Assembly (NCBI GenBank): GCA_021787655.1
Contig: JAJYLM010000031.1
Span: 1-17,984, forward strand
Length of the DNA stretch: 17,984 bases
Source of the DNA: a bacterium
GTDB taxonomy: Bacteria > JAMCPX01
Direction: 5' to 3'
Part shown: positions 5,728 to 13,551 of the stretch, piece after piece
Layout: each line of letters opens with the position of its first letter
Position numbering within the stretch: the stretch's first letter is position 1
The notes under the pieces: generated by a model
The model's input: the letters and a program-made list of their open reading frames with translations, nothing else
The model's database searches: none
Told to the model about the DNA's origin: nothing
Program-made: the position numbers and the translations under genes

Positions 5728-6738
5728 ATGGTGACGATCAAGAACAGGGAGATCGTGCTGCTACAGCGGCCCGAAGGGATGCCGCGTGAAGGCGATTTCG
5801 CGCTCAGGCAGGCAGAGATACCGGTATGCGGCGATGGAAGCGTTATTGTAAAAACCTTGTACCTTTCCGTCGACCCGTATATGCGGGGCAGGATGAGCGG
5901 TGTTAAATCCTATATAGCACCGTTCGCTCTGGACGAAGTCATAACCGGCGGTGTCGTCGGTGAAGTTGTCGAAACCAGGTACGCGGATCTCAGGGCTGGC
6001 GACATTGTCGTCGGGACCCTGGGCTGGCGTGATTACAATGCGGCAGACGGCAGGGAGCTCAGGAAGATCGACCCCGCCCTTGCTCCGGTGTCGACGGCAC
6101 TGGGGATCCTTGGGATGCCGGGACTCACCGCCTACTTTGGGCTGCTGGACATCGGAAAGCCGTCAGCCGGTGAAACCGTGGTTGTGTCCGGAGCAGCAGG
6201 GGCTGTGGGCACTGTTGCCGGGCAGATAGCAAAGCTCAAGGGCTGCAGGGTGGTTGGTATTGCCGGCTCGGATGCAAAGACCGGTTACCTGGTCAATGAA
6301 CTCGGGTTTGACGCCGCGATCAATTACAAGCCGACACCTGACCTCAAAAACGCGCTGAAAGAGGCGTGCCCCGGCGGTGTCGACGTCTATTTCGACAATG
6401 TCGGCGGATTCATATCCGATACAGTGGTGACACTCCTGAACTACAGGGCACGTGTCGTGCTGTGCGGACAGATATCGCAGTACAACATGAGCAAGCCGGA
6501 ACCCGGACCACGTGTGCAGCCGATCCTGCTGGTCAAAAGTGCATTGATGAAGGGCTTTATTGTTACCGATTATGCAGACCGGTACGATGAAGGTGTCCGC
6601 GGGCTTGGATTATGGCTTGCACAAAAAAAACTGAAGTATACGGAACACCTCGTTGAAGGTCTCGAAAATGCCCCGCGTGCATTTATAGGACTGTTCACCG
6701 GGGAGAATACCGGCAAGCAAATCGTGAAGGCAAGGTAA
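5728..6738 (+). CDS. Zinc-free NADP-dependent MDR oxidoreductase (CurA / leukotriene B4 dehydrogenase-like)
   Basis: A 336-residue medium-chain dehydrogenase/reductase. The opening V-L-L-Q-R-P-E-G-M-P, the L-S-V-D-P-Y-M-R-G-R-M segment (residues 46-56) and the nucleotide-binding S-G-A-A-G-A-V-G (154-161) place it in the group with prostaglandin reductase, CurA, YncB and YfmJ. These reduce alpha,beta-unsaturated ketones and aldehydes with NADPH. No zinc-ligand cysteine pattern is present. The C-terminal L-F-T-G-E-N-T-G-K-Q-I-V-K motif is also typical. The ATG at 5728 follows an AAAGGAG at good spacing. It is transcribed divergently from sufS, separated from mraZ by terminator-like hairpins, and probably monocistronic. 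A reasonable role is detoxifying reactive enones, but the substrate cannot be inferred. Confidence 0.88.
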   Translation: MVTIKNREIVLLQRPEGMPREGDFALRQAEIPVCGDGSVIVKTLYLSVDPYMRGRMSGVKSYIAPFALDEVITGGVVGEVVETRYADLRAGDIVVGTLGWRDYNAADGRELRKIDPALAPVSTALGILGMPGLTAYFGLLDIGKPSAGETVVVSGAAGAVGTVAGQIAKLKGCRVVGIAGSDAKTGYLVNELGFDAAINYKPTPDLKNALKEACPGGVDVYFDNVGGFISDTVVTLLNYRARVVLCGQISQYNMSKPEPGPRVQPILLVKSALMKGFIVTDYADRYDEGVRGLGLWLAQKKLKYTEHLVEGLENAPRAFIGLFTGENTGKQIVKAR

Positions 6739-6774
6739 CCCGGAACAGGGCTGATAAACCCATATCTTTTTTCC

Positions 6775-6794
6775 CAGGTACAACTTCGTACCTG
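6775..6794. repeat. Perfect inverted repeat downstream of the MDR reductase
   Basis: CAGGTAC (6775-6781) and GTACCTG (6788-6794) are perfect reverse complements around a 6-base loop, about 35 bases after the reductase stop. A run of six T lies before it rather than after it, so it is not a standard terminator on the plus strand. It could stabilise the mRNA 3' end or work together with the following hairpin. Confidence 0.4.
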
Positions 6795-6800
6795 CCACTC

Positions 6801-6827
6801 AAATTCCTTATTTTCAAAGGAATTTTT
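6801..6827 (+). terminator. Intrinsic terminator candidate after the MDR reductase
   Basis: AAATTCCTT (6801-6809) pairs perfectly with AAGGAATTT (6817-6825) around a 7-base loop, and the right arm continues into a run of five T (6823-6827). The stem is AT-rich and so weak for a terminator. Its position just before the mraZ promoter fits separating the reductase from the cell-wall cluster. Confidence 0.55.
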
Positions 6828-6841
6828 GTATCAATAAGAGC

Positions 6842-6869
6842 TTGACATTTAATTATTGAGTGGTATGAA
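6842..6869 (+). promoter_or_regulatory. dcw cluster promoter (Pmra)
   Basis: A perfect TTGACA (6842-6847) is followed after 16 bases by TATGAA (6864-6869), placing the transcription start near 6876, about 30 bases before mraZ. The -10 lies inside the repeat array described separately, so a bound repressor would block the promoter. A TATAAA at 6874-6879 is too far from the -35 to be its partner. Confidence 0.65.
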
Positions 6870-6886
6870 GTGGTATAAAGGGGTAT
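6857..6886 (+). promoter_or_regulatory. MraZ operator: three 10-bp direct repeats
   Basis: Three consecutive 10-base units, TGAGTGGTAT (6857), GAAGTGGTAT (6867) and AAAGGGGTAT (6877), repeat head to tail across the -10 and start region. Known MraZ sites have the same 10-bp period: AAAGTG-type boxes with 3-base spacers in Mollicutes, and TGGG-type boxes with 5-base spacers in E. coli. The position directly in front of mraZ supports autoregulation. Binding by this MraZ is inference. Confidence 0.75.
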
Positions 6887-6905
6887 AGGAGAATAACAAA
6901 ATTGT

Positions 6906-7349
6906 ATGGAGTTTATCGGGCGGTATAGACATAGAATTGATAAAAAAGGACGCGTCAGCGTGCCTTCAGCGTTCAGGAAAATCCTGACCGATGAATACGA
7001 CAACCGGGTAATCCTGACCAATAATCAAAACTGGCTCGAGGTATATCCATACCAGGTGTTCAAGCTGCGAAAGGAAAGAATCAAAGCACTGCCGCCGACC
7101 CTCGATGTGGTGGAAGACTACAAGCTGTTCCACTACGGCGATGCATTTGAATACGAAATTGACGGGCTTGGAAGGCTGTTCATCCCTGCCTACCTTCGGG
7201 AAGAAGCGCATCTCGGAGAGGAGGTTATTATAGCAGGCGGTGATGAGATCTTTTCGATCTGGGACGTGACAACGTTCGAACAAGAACATCAGAGGATCAA
7301 GAACAACTTCTCGAATATCAAGAAGGGCATTGCACAGCTGGGTGTATAA
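6906..7349 (+). CDS. mraZ: Transcriptional regulator MraZ
   Basis: A 147-residue protein with two SpoVT-AbrB-like DNA-binding units, each carrying the family D-x-x-x-R motif: D12-K-K-G-R16 followed by V-S-V-P, and D86-G-L-G-R90 followed by L-F-I-P. MraZ forms ring-like oligomers and regulates its own dcw operon. It opens the cluster here and ends directly against the rsmH start. The only plausible in-frame start is ATG 6906. The AGGAGA at 6887-6892 lies 13 bases upstream, longer than usual, so initiation may be modest. That is compatible with a low-abundance regulator. The repeat array in its promoter is the expected target. Confidence 0.95.
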   Translation: MEFIGRYRHRIDKKGRVSVPSAFRKILTDEYDNRVILTNNQNWLEVYPYQVFKLRKERIKALPPTLDVVEDYKLFHYGDAFEYEIDGLGRLFIPAYLREEAHLGEEVIIAGGDEIFSIWDVTTFEQEHQRIKNNFSNIKKGIAQLGV

Positions 7350-8246
7350 ATGCATATACCTGTACTGCTGAACACAGTCATCGGCTACATGAAACCCCGG
7401 GACCGCGGCACGTATCTCGATGCAACGGCCGGAGAGGGCGGACATGCACGGGCCATTCTCGAGGCATCCGGACCTGCAGGATATGTCGTTTGCTCGGATG
7501 CAGACAGTACCATGCTGGAAACGGCAAAAAAGAACCTGCTGGAATTCGGTGCACGGACAACATTTCTCCACGAAAATTACCGCGACCTCGATGCGATTGT
7601 ACGGGAGACCGGGATCGGGCGGTTCGACGGTATCATCCTGGACCTCGGCTTTAACAGTGCACAGATCGGTGATGCACTCCGGGGGTTCAGTTTTTCGAAC
7701 GACGGTCCCCTCGATATGCGGTACGACACGTCCGCCGGTATGACGGCAGAGGACGTCGTCAACACCTACGGTCAGGAAAAGCTTGCGCAGATCATCCATG
7801 AATACGGCGAAGATCGCCATGCCCGCAGGATTGCAAAGGCCATCGTCGCGGCGAGGAAGAAAGCGCGCATTTGCAGTACAGCCGAGCTTGCCTCGATCGT
7901 AGCCCGGGTGTCGGGCGGCGGACACGGTATCCATCCTGCAACCAGGACATTTCAGGCACTACGGATAGCGGTGAACGACGAGCTCGGTAACCTGAAGGCT
8001 TTTCTTGAAAAGGCCGGTGATGTCCTTGCTGTCGGCGGCGTTCTGGTCATCATATCATTTCATTCCCTGGAAGACAGGATTGTCAAACAGGCATTCAGGC
8101 AGCTGGCGCTCCTCACGGGGCCGGTGTTCAAAATATTGACGCGAAAACCCGTCCTGCCGGGCCCGGAGGAACTCCGGAATAATACCAGGGCGCGGAGCGC
8201 ACGATTGAGGGCGCTTCAGCGGATAGCCGAGGAGGATCACAGATGA
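7350..8246 (+). CDS. rsmH: 16S rRNA (cytosine1402-N4)-methyltransferase
   Basis: A 298-residue SAM-dependent methyltransferase, also known as MraW, that methylates N4 of C1402 in 16S rRNA. Diagnostic stretches are H-I-P-V-L-L (2-7), L-D-A-T-A-G-E-G-G-H (23-32, SAM binding), L-D-L-G-F-N-S-A-Q, G-F-S-F-S-N-D-G-P-L-D-M-R, H-P-A-T-R-T-F-Q-A-L-R-I and I-S-F-H-S-L-E-D-R-I-V-K. The usual L-D-L-G-x-S-S motif reads L-D-L-G-F-N-S here, a conservative but uncommon change. The ATG follows the mraZ stop with no spacer, so translation is probably coupled. The stop overlaps ftsL by four bases. Position in the cluster is the canonical one. Confidence 0.95.
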   Translation: MHIPVLLNTVIGYMKPRDRGTYLDATAGEGGHARAILEASGPAGYVVCSDADSTMLETAKKNLLEFGARTTFLHENYRDLDAIVRETGIGRFDGIILDLGFNSAQIGDALRGFSFSNDGPLDMRYDTSAGMTAEDVVNTYGQEKLAQIIHEYGEDRHARRIAKAIVAARKKARICSTAELASIVARVSGGGHGIHPATRTFQALRIAVNDELGNLKAFLEKAGDVLAVGGVLVIISFHSLEDRIVKQAFRQLALLTGPVFKILTRKPVLPGPEELRNNTRARSARLRALQRIAEEDHR

Positions 8247-8563
8247 AAGCTTATATGGACAACAGGGCAATCGATTACCAGGATGTACCGGCGATAAGCG
8301 TGTCTCCGTTCAAGCTTCTCATAACGCTCGCGGTTATTCTTGTTTTTGTACTCATTCTGATATGGAGCCGGATAAATTTTATAGCCGCGAGCTATACGAT
8401 GTCTGACCTCACTGCGCAGACGCAAAAGTTGGACGAGCAGATCGCCCAGTACAATCTGGAGATAGCTACGCTGAAAAGCAGAAACAGGATCGAGAACATC
8501 GCCAAAACGAGGCTGAATATGGTGTATCCGGACAGCCGGCAGTTGATATCAATAGACAGGTAG
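8243..8563 (+). CDS. ftsL: Cell division protein FtsL
   Basis: A 106-residue bitopic membrane protein: a short cytoplasmic N-terminus, one transmembrane helix (about residues 23-42), then a periplasmic segment rich in heptad-like repeats (about 50-85) that should form a coiled coil, and a short tail. The family is poorly conserved in sequence, and the assignment rests on size, topology and its place between rsmH and ftsI. FtsL joins FtsB and FtsQ and activates the FtsW-FtsI synthase. The ATG overlaps the rsmH stop by four bases and has a strong GAGGAGG about 8 bases upstream. The cytoplasmic tail is short, about 22 residues. Confidence 0.85.
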   Translation: MKAYMDNRAIDYQDVPAISVSPFKLLITLAVILVFVLILIWSRINFIAASYTMSDLTAQTQKLDEQIAQYNLEIATLKSRNRIENIAKTRLNMVYPDSRQLISIDR

Positions 8564-8564
8564 G

Positions 8565-10634
8565 ATGGGCCCGGTCAAACGAATACATGAGCAGCACCTC
8601 GTACGGCTGTTCATCATCTACCTGTGTATCATGGCGGGTTTTGCACTGGTACTGTCCAAGGCATTTTATCTGGAGGTTATCAAAGGCAGGCGGTATGCAG
8701 AACTTGCGCGGAGGCAGTACTCGCGCGAGGTCACCCTTCTTCCGGCACGCGGGCTTATCATGGACAGGGACGGCAGGATACTTGCACAGAGCGTGCTCGT
8801 GGATTCGTTCTATGCGGATCCGCTCAAGGTCCGCAATAAAAGCCGGACCGCCGTCATTCTGGGAAAGGTCCTGCACCTCGCTCCGGACGCGGTCCTCAAA
8901 AAGCTGGAATCGGACCGGCAGTTTGTGTGGATCAAGAGACTGGTGGATCCGGACACTGCCCGGAAGCTCATGCAATACCGGCTGCAGGGGCTCTATACCC
9001 TGAAAGAATACCGCAGGTTTTACCCGGACATGAAGCTTGCAGGCAGCGTGCTCGGGTTCGTCGGCATTGATTCGCGCGGGCTTTCGGGACTGGAACTTTC
9101 CATGGACCCCCGGTTGAGCGGCGTTCCGTTCTCGGCAGTCATCGACGTCGACGGCCGCAACAGCCCCATCTACACGGGAGACCTCTCGGATGACACGGCA
9201 CCGACCGGAGACTCCATCATAACCACGCTCGATCTCAACATTCAGTTCATCCTGCAGGAAGCACTGAAGAAGGCTGTCGCCGGACAGGAAGCCAAGAAAG
9301 GTATCGGCATCATCATGAACCCGCAGACAGGTGCCGTGCTTGCCATGGCAACGGTGCCGGACTTCAATCCCAATGTATATAAAGAGTACCCTCTGTCAGT
9401 ATTCAAGGACACAGCAGTGGAGAACACCTATGAGCCGGGCTCCATATTCAAGCCATTCGTTCTTTCGTCCGCCCTCGACGCAGGTGTGATATCGCCGGAC
9501 CAGAAGATCTTCTGTGAGAACGGCCACTACAAGGTATATAACATCGTGATCAAGGACGCTGAGGGTGATTATGACATGCTGAGTATTGCGGACATTCTCA
9601 AGTACAGCAGCAACATCGGTGCCGCGAAGATCGGTGAGAAGATGGGTACCACGACCCTGTATACCTACCTGCGGCGTTTTGGATTTGGCAGCCCGACCGG
9701 TATAGACCTTCCCGGAGAATCGCCCGGAATTCTGAACCCCGTCGACAAATGGTCCGGTGTTTCCATCGATACCATACCGTTCGGACAGGGAGTTTCAGCG
9801 ACCCCGCTGCAGCTCGTCACGGCCATGTGTGCAATAGCAAACGGAGGTCTGCTTCTCAAGCCCCGGATCGTCAAAGAGATCCGCAAGCCCGGCGGCGTGA
9901 TAGAAACCATGGGGCCCGTCATCCGAAGGAGGGTCATATCAGGGCACACCGCACAGGTTATGACGGACATGATGGTCGGCGTCGTGAACGACGGAGGAAC
10001 AGGGATCAATGCAGCTATGAGCGGGTATACGGTTGCCGGAAAGACAGGGACAGCACAGATCCCGGATCCGCTCACCGGTGCGTATTATAAGAACAGGTTT
10101 GTATCGTCGTTCCTCGGGTTTGTGCCTGCGCGCGATCCGAAAATCGTCATGCTCATCATGCTGATAGATCCGGAGAAGAATCCCTACGGAGGTTCAAGCG
10201 CGGCGCCGGTTTTCAAGGAGGTTGCTGAAAAGGTGCTCCCCTATCTCGGCGTTCCCTCGAAACTCAATATCATGGCAATGCCATCCGATGCTCCTTCATC
10301 CATGGATATTGAACAAGCACAGATGAACGGCGCTGTACAGCAGGGAACCGTGCCGGATTTTTCAGGAAAAACGATGCGGGCGGTGCTCCAGCAGGCAAAA
10401 CAGGCCGGTATCAGCACGATCGCACTCGAAGGATCGGGATATGCCGTGAATCAGAGACCACCTGCGTCCACCGCGTATACAGGAGAAAAGGTCACGGTCT
10501 ATTTTGCCATGAGACCCGCCGCTGGCAGCGGTCCTGCAGCATCAGCGGCTATCGAGTCCATCCCGGGTAGCGAGAAAACGATGGTGCACGGAAGCCGGAA
10601 AATTACTGCCGCCGGAAAGGTGACAAAGGGCTGA
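8565..10634 (+). CDS. ftsI: Division-specific class B PBP with C-terminal PASTA domain (FtsI/SpoVD-like)
   Basis: A 689-residue D,D-transpeptidase that crosslinks septal peptidoglycan. In order: a membrane anchor (about 14-34), the N-terminal pedestal with R-G-L-I-M-D-R-D-G-R-I-L-A (62-74), and a transpeptidase domain with S-I-F-K (nucleophile S293, K296), S-S-N (348-350) and K-T-G-T (493-496). A PASTA domain follows at about 594-649, beginning T-V-P-D-F and containing an R-P-P-A-S stretch. The last 40 residues are low-complexity and Ala/Ser/Gly-rich. PASTA-bearing class B PBPs are typical of SpoVD and PBP2x and are also found in several diderm phyla; E. coli FtsI lacks it. The start lies one base after the ftsL stop, with AGG-rich sequence just before it, and the gene ends two bases before murE. 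Because mraZ-ftsL-murE surround it, a vegetative division role is more likely than sporulation. Confidence 0.94.
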   Translation: MGPVKRIHEQHLVRLFIIYLCIMAGFALVLSKAFYLEVIKGRRYAELARRQYSREVTLLPARGLIMDRDGRILAQSVLVDSFYADPLKVRNKSRTAVILGKVLHLAPDAVLKKLESDRQFVWIKRLVDPDTARKLMQYRLQGLYTLKEYRRFYPDMKLAGSVLGFVGIDSRGLSGLELSMDPRLSGVPFSAVIDVDGRNSPIYTGDLSDDTAPTGDSIITTLDLNIQFILQEALKKAVAGQEAKKGIGIIMNPQTGAVLAMATVPDFNPNVYKEYPLSVFKDTAVENTYEPGSIFKPFVLSSALDAGVISPDQKIFCENGHYKVYNIVIKDAEGDYDMLSIADILKYSSNIGAAKIGEKMGTTTLYTYLRRFGFGSPTGIDLPGESPGILNPVDKWSGVSIDTIPFGQGVSATPLQLVTAMCAIANGGLLLKPRIVKEIRKPGGVIETMGPVIRRRVISGHTAQVMTDMMVGVVNDGGTGINAAMSGYTVAGKTGTAQIPDPLTGAYYKNRFVSSFLGFVPARDPKIVMLIMLIDPEKNPYGGSSAAPVFKEVAEKVLPYLGVPSKLNIMAMPSDAPSSMDIEQAQMNGAVQQGTVPDFSGKTMRAVLQQAKQAGISTIALEGSGYAVNQRPPASTAYTGEKVTVYFAMRPAAGSGPAASAAIESIPGSEKTMVHGSRKITAAGKVTKG

Positions 10635-10636
10635 AC

Positions 10637-12148
10637 ATGGATATCAAGAAACTTCTGAAGAATATACCTGCCGTCGAGATCCACGGGGATGCACCGTGCC
10701 CTGTCAGGGGCATTGCCTACGATTCGAGGAAGGTACGGCGGGATTACCTGTTTGCGGCGATACCCGGGGAAAAAGAGGACGGAATGAAGTATGAACAGGA
10801 GGCCGTGCGCAACGGTGCATGCGCAATCCTTGCAAAAACATACAATCCGTCGATAGAACAGGCCCTCCAGATTATCACCGATGATCCGCGTGCAGCTCTG
10901 TCACAGATCGCAAAAGAATTTTATGGCAACCCGGCAGCGCGGCTGTTTGTCGTCGGTATTACGGGCACGAACGGCAAGACGACGACCTCCTACCTCGTAG
11001 AGTCCATACTGGCCTCGGCGCAGAAGAAGCCCATGGTCATCGGAACGATCAATTACCGGTTCATGCACCGGCAGACCAAGGCCGTCAACACGACCCCCGA
11101 GTCGCTGGATATTTACACCATGATGGACGATTCCCTGAAGCAGGGGGCCACCGATGCGATCATGGAGGTTTCCTCGCATGCCATCGTTCAGGGCAGGGTG
11201 CACGGCATCGATTTCGATGTCGCGATCTTCACGAACCTCACCCAGGATCACCTCGATTACCACAAGACCATGGAGAACTACTTCGCGGCAAAGTCCCTGC
11301 TGTTCGAAAAGCTGCTCGTTGCGAGCCACAAGAGCAAGAAGTTTGCCATTCTCAACAACGATGATCCATGGGTGAACAAGCTCAGGATCAAACGGGGCAT
11401 CCATGTCCTGCGGTTCGGCCGGGCGAAACAGGCAGACATCAGGCTGCTGGAGTCAACCGCGTCGCTGGACGGCATCACCATGAAGCTTGCGACACCCATC
11501 GGAACGATAGACCTGGAATCCCGGCTGGTAGGTTCCTACAACATATATAATATCATGGCAGCGGTCGCCACGGCCATTGTTTCGAACGTATCCCTGGATA
11601 ACATCCGGCACGGTGTTTTGTCCCTGCAGCACGTGCCCGGAAGGGTTGAGCGCGTGCCGAACCCGAAAGATATTTATGCGTTCGTTGATTATGCGCATAC
11701 ACCGGACGCACTCGAAAAGGTTCTCACGGCACTGAGCGAACTGAACACAAAGAGGCTGATCTGCGTATTCGGGTGCGGCGGGGACCGCGATAAGGGCAAG
11801 CGGCCGCTGATGGGCGGAATTGCTACGAGGCTGTCGGACCTGACCATTATAACCTCGGACAACCCGCGGACAGAAGACCCGGATGCGATCATAACCCAGA
11901 TAGAGCAGGGCATCAAGGGCATACCGAAGATCGCGCCGCAGGATGCAGGTGTACGAGGCGGACCCCGGGCGTATACGGTGTTAGCGGACAGGCAGGAGGC
12001 CATCCGAACGGCGCTGGAAATCGCCGGAGCAGGAGATGTCCTGCTGATAGCTGGCAAGGGACACGAAGATTACCAGATCTTCAGGGACAGGACCATTCAC
12101 TTCAGCGACCGCGAAATCGTGAATGATTATTTCAGGGTATTACAGTGA
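10637..12148 (+). CDS. murE: UDP-MurNAc-L-Ala-D-Glu:meso-diaminopimelate ligase
   Basis: A 503-residue Mur ligase adding the third residue of the stem peptide in the cytoplasm. The ATP loop is G-T-N-G-K-T-T (110-116), the usual E-V-S-S-H-A at 177-182, and K219 in A-A-K-S corresponds to the carbamylated lysine. The specificity motif D-N-P-R (408-411) in S-D-N-P-R-T-E-D-P is the known signature for meso-DAP; lysine-adding enzymes have a different motif there. This agrees with dapL elsewhere in the window. G-K-G-H-E-D-Y-Q near the C-terminus completes the pattern. The ATG lies two bases after the ftsI stop, and the stop codon overlaps the GTG start of murF. Confidence 0.96.
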   Translation: MDIKKLLKNIPAVEIHGDAPCPVRGIAYDSRKVRRDYLFAAIPGEKEDGMKYEQEAVRNGACAILAKTYNPSIEQALQIITDDPRAALSQIAKEFYGNPAARLFVVGITGTNGKTTTSYLVESILASAQKKPMVIGTINYRFMHRQTKAVNTTPESLDIYTMMDDSLKQGATDAIMEVSSHAIVQGRVHGIDFDVAIFTNLTQDHLDYHKTMENYFAAKSLLFEKLLVASHKSKKFAILNNDDPWVNKLRIKRGIHVLRFGRAKQADIRLLESTASLDGITMKLATPIGTIDLESRLVGSYNIYNIMAAVATAIVSNVSLDNIRHGVLSLQHVPGRVERVPNPKDIYAFVDYAHTPDALEKVLTALSELNTKRLICVFGCGGDRDKGKRPLMGGIATRLSDLTIITSDNPRTEDPDAIITQIEQGIKGIPKIAPQDAGVRGGPRAYTVLADRQEAIRTALEIAGAGDVLLIAGKGHEDYQIFRDRTIHFSDREIVNDYFRVLQ

Positions 12149-13551
12149 ACATCTCTCTGGATGATATAAAGGCAATCAACGGTGTTCAGGCAGTAAATGC
12201 CGTGGAGCCATGGCACGCAGAAGGTGCGTCGACCGATACGAGAAAACCCCTGGGCAACACGCTGTTCGTGGCGATCAAAGGCGAGCACTATGACGGTCAT
12301 ACATTTGTACGGGACGCAGCCAGCCGCGGGGCTGCCGGTATTGTCATGAAAAAAGGCTCGTTGAACCCGTTTGAGCAGACGGACCGTACCCCGCCGGTTT
12401 TTTTTACCGGGGACACGGTTGAATTCCTCGGAGTGCTGGCACACGTCCTCCGGCAGCGGTATAAGCCCACGGTCATCACCATTACCGGGAGCAACGGAAA
12501 AACGACGACCAAGGAGATGATCTCCGGTCTTTTGTCCGGGACCTACGCGACCGGCAGAACCGAAGGAAATCTGAACAACCGAATCGGCCTGCCCCTGTCC
12601 ATGCTCAACATGGACCAGGCAGCCCGCATCTGGGTGCTCGAGCTCGGCACCAGCGGGTACGGAGAACTTGCCGGACTCGCAGAGATAGCAGCACCGGACA
12701 TCGGCGTGCTGACCAACATCGGCAGAGCGCACCTCGAGTTCTTCCACGACCTCCAGGGCGTCGCACGCGCCAAGGCAGAGATGTTTACAGCCATGGGTCC
12801 CCAGGGTGTCGCCGTGATGAACGCTGACGATCCCCTTGTGATGGACATTGCCGGCCGTTTCCGGGGAAGGGTGCTGACAGCAGGATTCTCCTCACACGCA
12901 CAGCTGCGCATCCAGTCGTACGTGTCCAGGCCCGGGGGTATGGACTTTACCGTTGTCTTCGAGGGCGGGGAACACACCCTGAGTACGCAGATGACCGGCA
13001 GGCACTACCTTCTGGATATGGCACTCGCGATCCGGTGTGCCCGTCATCTCGACGTCGGGTGGGATGCTATCCGGGAAGCGTGTGCACGGTTCGTTCCGTT
13101 CAAAGGGCGGGGCAGTGTCATAACCTATGCAAACGGCGTCACGGTCATTGATGACTCGTACAACGCAAATCCAGATTCCATGAGGAGCGGATTCTCATCT
13201 GCTGCAGAGCGGTACGGTGCTGCGCATATCGTCGCAGTCATCGGGGACATGCTCGAGCTCGGCAGAGAGACAGCGCAGCAGCACGCCGCTCTGGGGGAGT
13301 TCCTCGCGGGCGAAGGCATCAGGACGTTTATCCTGATAGGGAAGAATGCGGACAGTACGCTCGAAGGCATCCGCGCCTCAGGAGTACAGGAGGTGTTCGT
13401 GCACCGGACGGATGACCTGCAGTCTGCTGCGGACAAGCTCGTTCTCCTGTCGAAGCCGGGAACTGCGATCTATGTCAAAGGATCGAGGAGCATGAAGCTC
13501 GATCAGCTTATCGGGGCCTACGATGCCCGCATGAGGGGAAGCCATGCTTGA
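12145..13551 (+). CDS. murF: UDP-MurNAc-tripeptide:D-Ala-D-Ala ligase
   Basis: A 468-residue Mur ligase that adds D-Ala-D-Ala to complete UDP-MurNAc-pentapeptide. Features are the substrate-domain S-T-D-T-R-K (29-34), ATP loop G-S-N-G-K-T-T-T-K (115-123), G-N-L-N-N-R-I-G-L-P (141-150), the L-T-N-I-G-R-A-H-L-E-F-F segment (189-200) and, in the C-terminal domain, D-D-S-Y-N-A-N-P-D-S-M. The start codon is GTG, overlapping the murE stop by four bases, so translational coupling is likely. The 3' end overlaps mraY by eight bases. Nothing is missing relative to the family. Confidence 0.95.
   Translation: MNISLDDIKAINGVQAVNAVEPWHAEGASTDTRKPLGNTLFVAIKGEHYDGHTFVRDAASRGAAGIVMKKGSLNPFEQTDRTPPVFFTGDTVEFLGVLAHVLRQRYKPTVITITGSNGKTTTKEMISGLLSGTYATGRTEGNLNNRIGLPLSMLNMDQAARIWVLELGTSGYGELAGLAEIAAPDIGVLTNIGRAHLEFFHDLQGVARAKAEMFTAMGPQGVAVMNADDPLVMDIAGRFRGRVLTAGFSSHAQLRIQSYVSRPGGMDFTVVFEGGEHTLSTQMTGRHYLLDMALAIRCARHLDVGWDAIREACARFVPFKGRGSVITYANGVTVIDDSYNANPDSMRSGFSSAAERYGAAHIVAVIGDMLELGRETAQQHAALGEFLAGEGIRTFILIGKNADSTLEGIRASGVQEVFVHRTDDLQSAADKLVLLSKPGTAIYVKGSRSMKLDQLIGAYDARMRGSHA

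Noticed and set aside
6739..6774. A GGG/CCC stem followed by six T as the terminator of the MDR reductase
   Set aside because: The stem is only about three base pairs, too weak; the 6801-6827 hairpin is the better candidate.
6966..7934. A 322-codon open frame on the minus strand opposite mraZ and rsmH
   Set aside because: It spans two clearly real genes and shows no family motif; the GC-biased codons of rsmH and mraZ explain the open frame.
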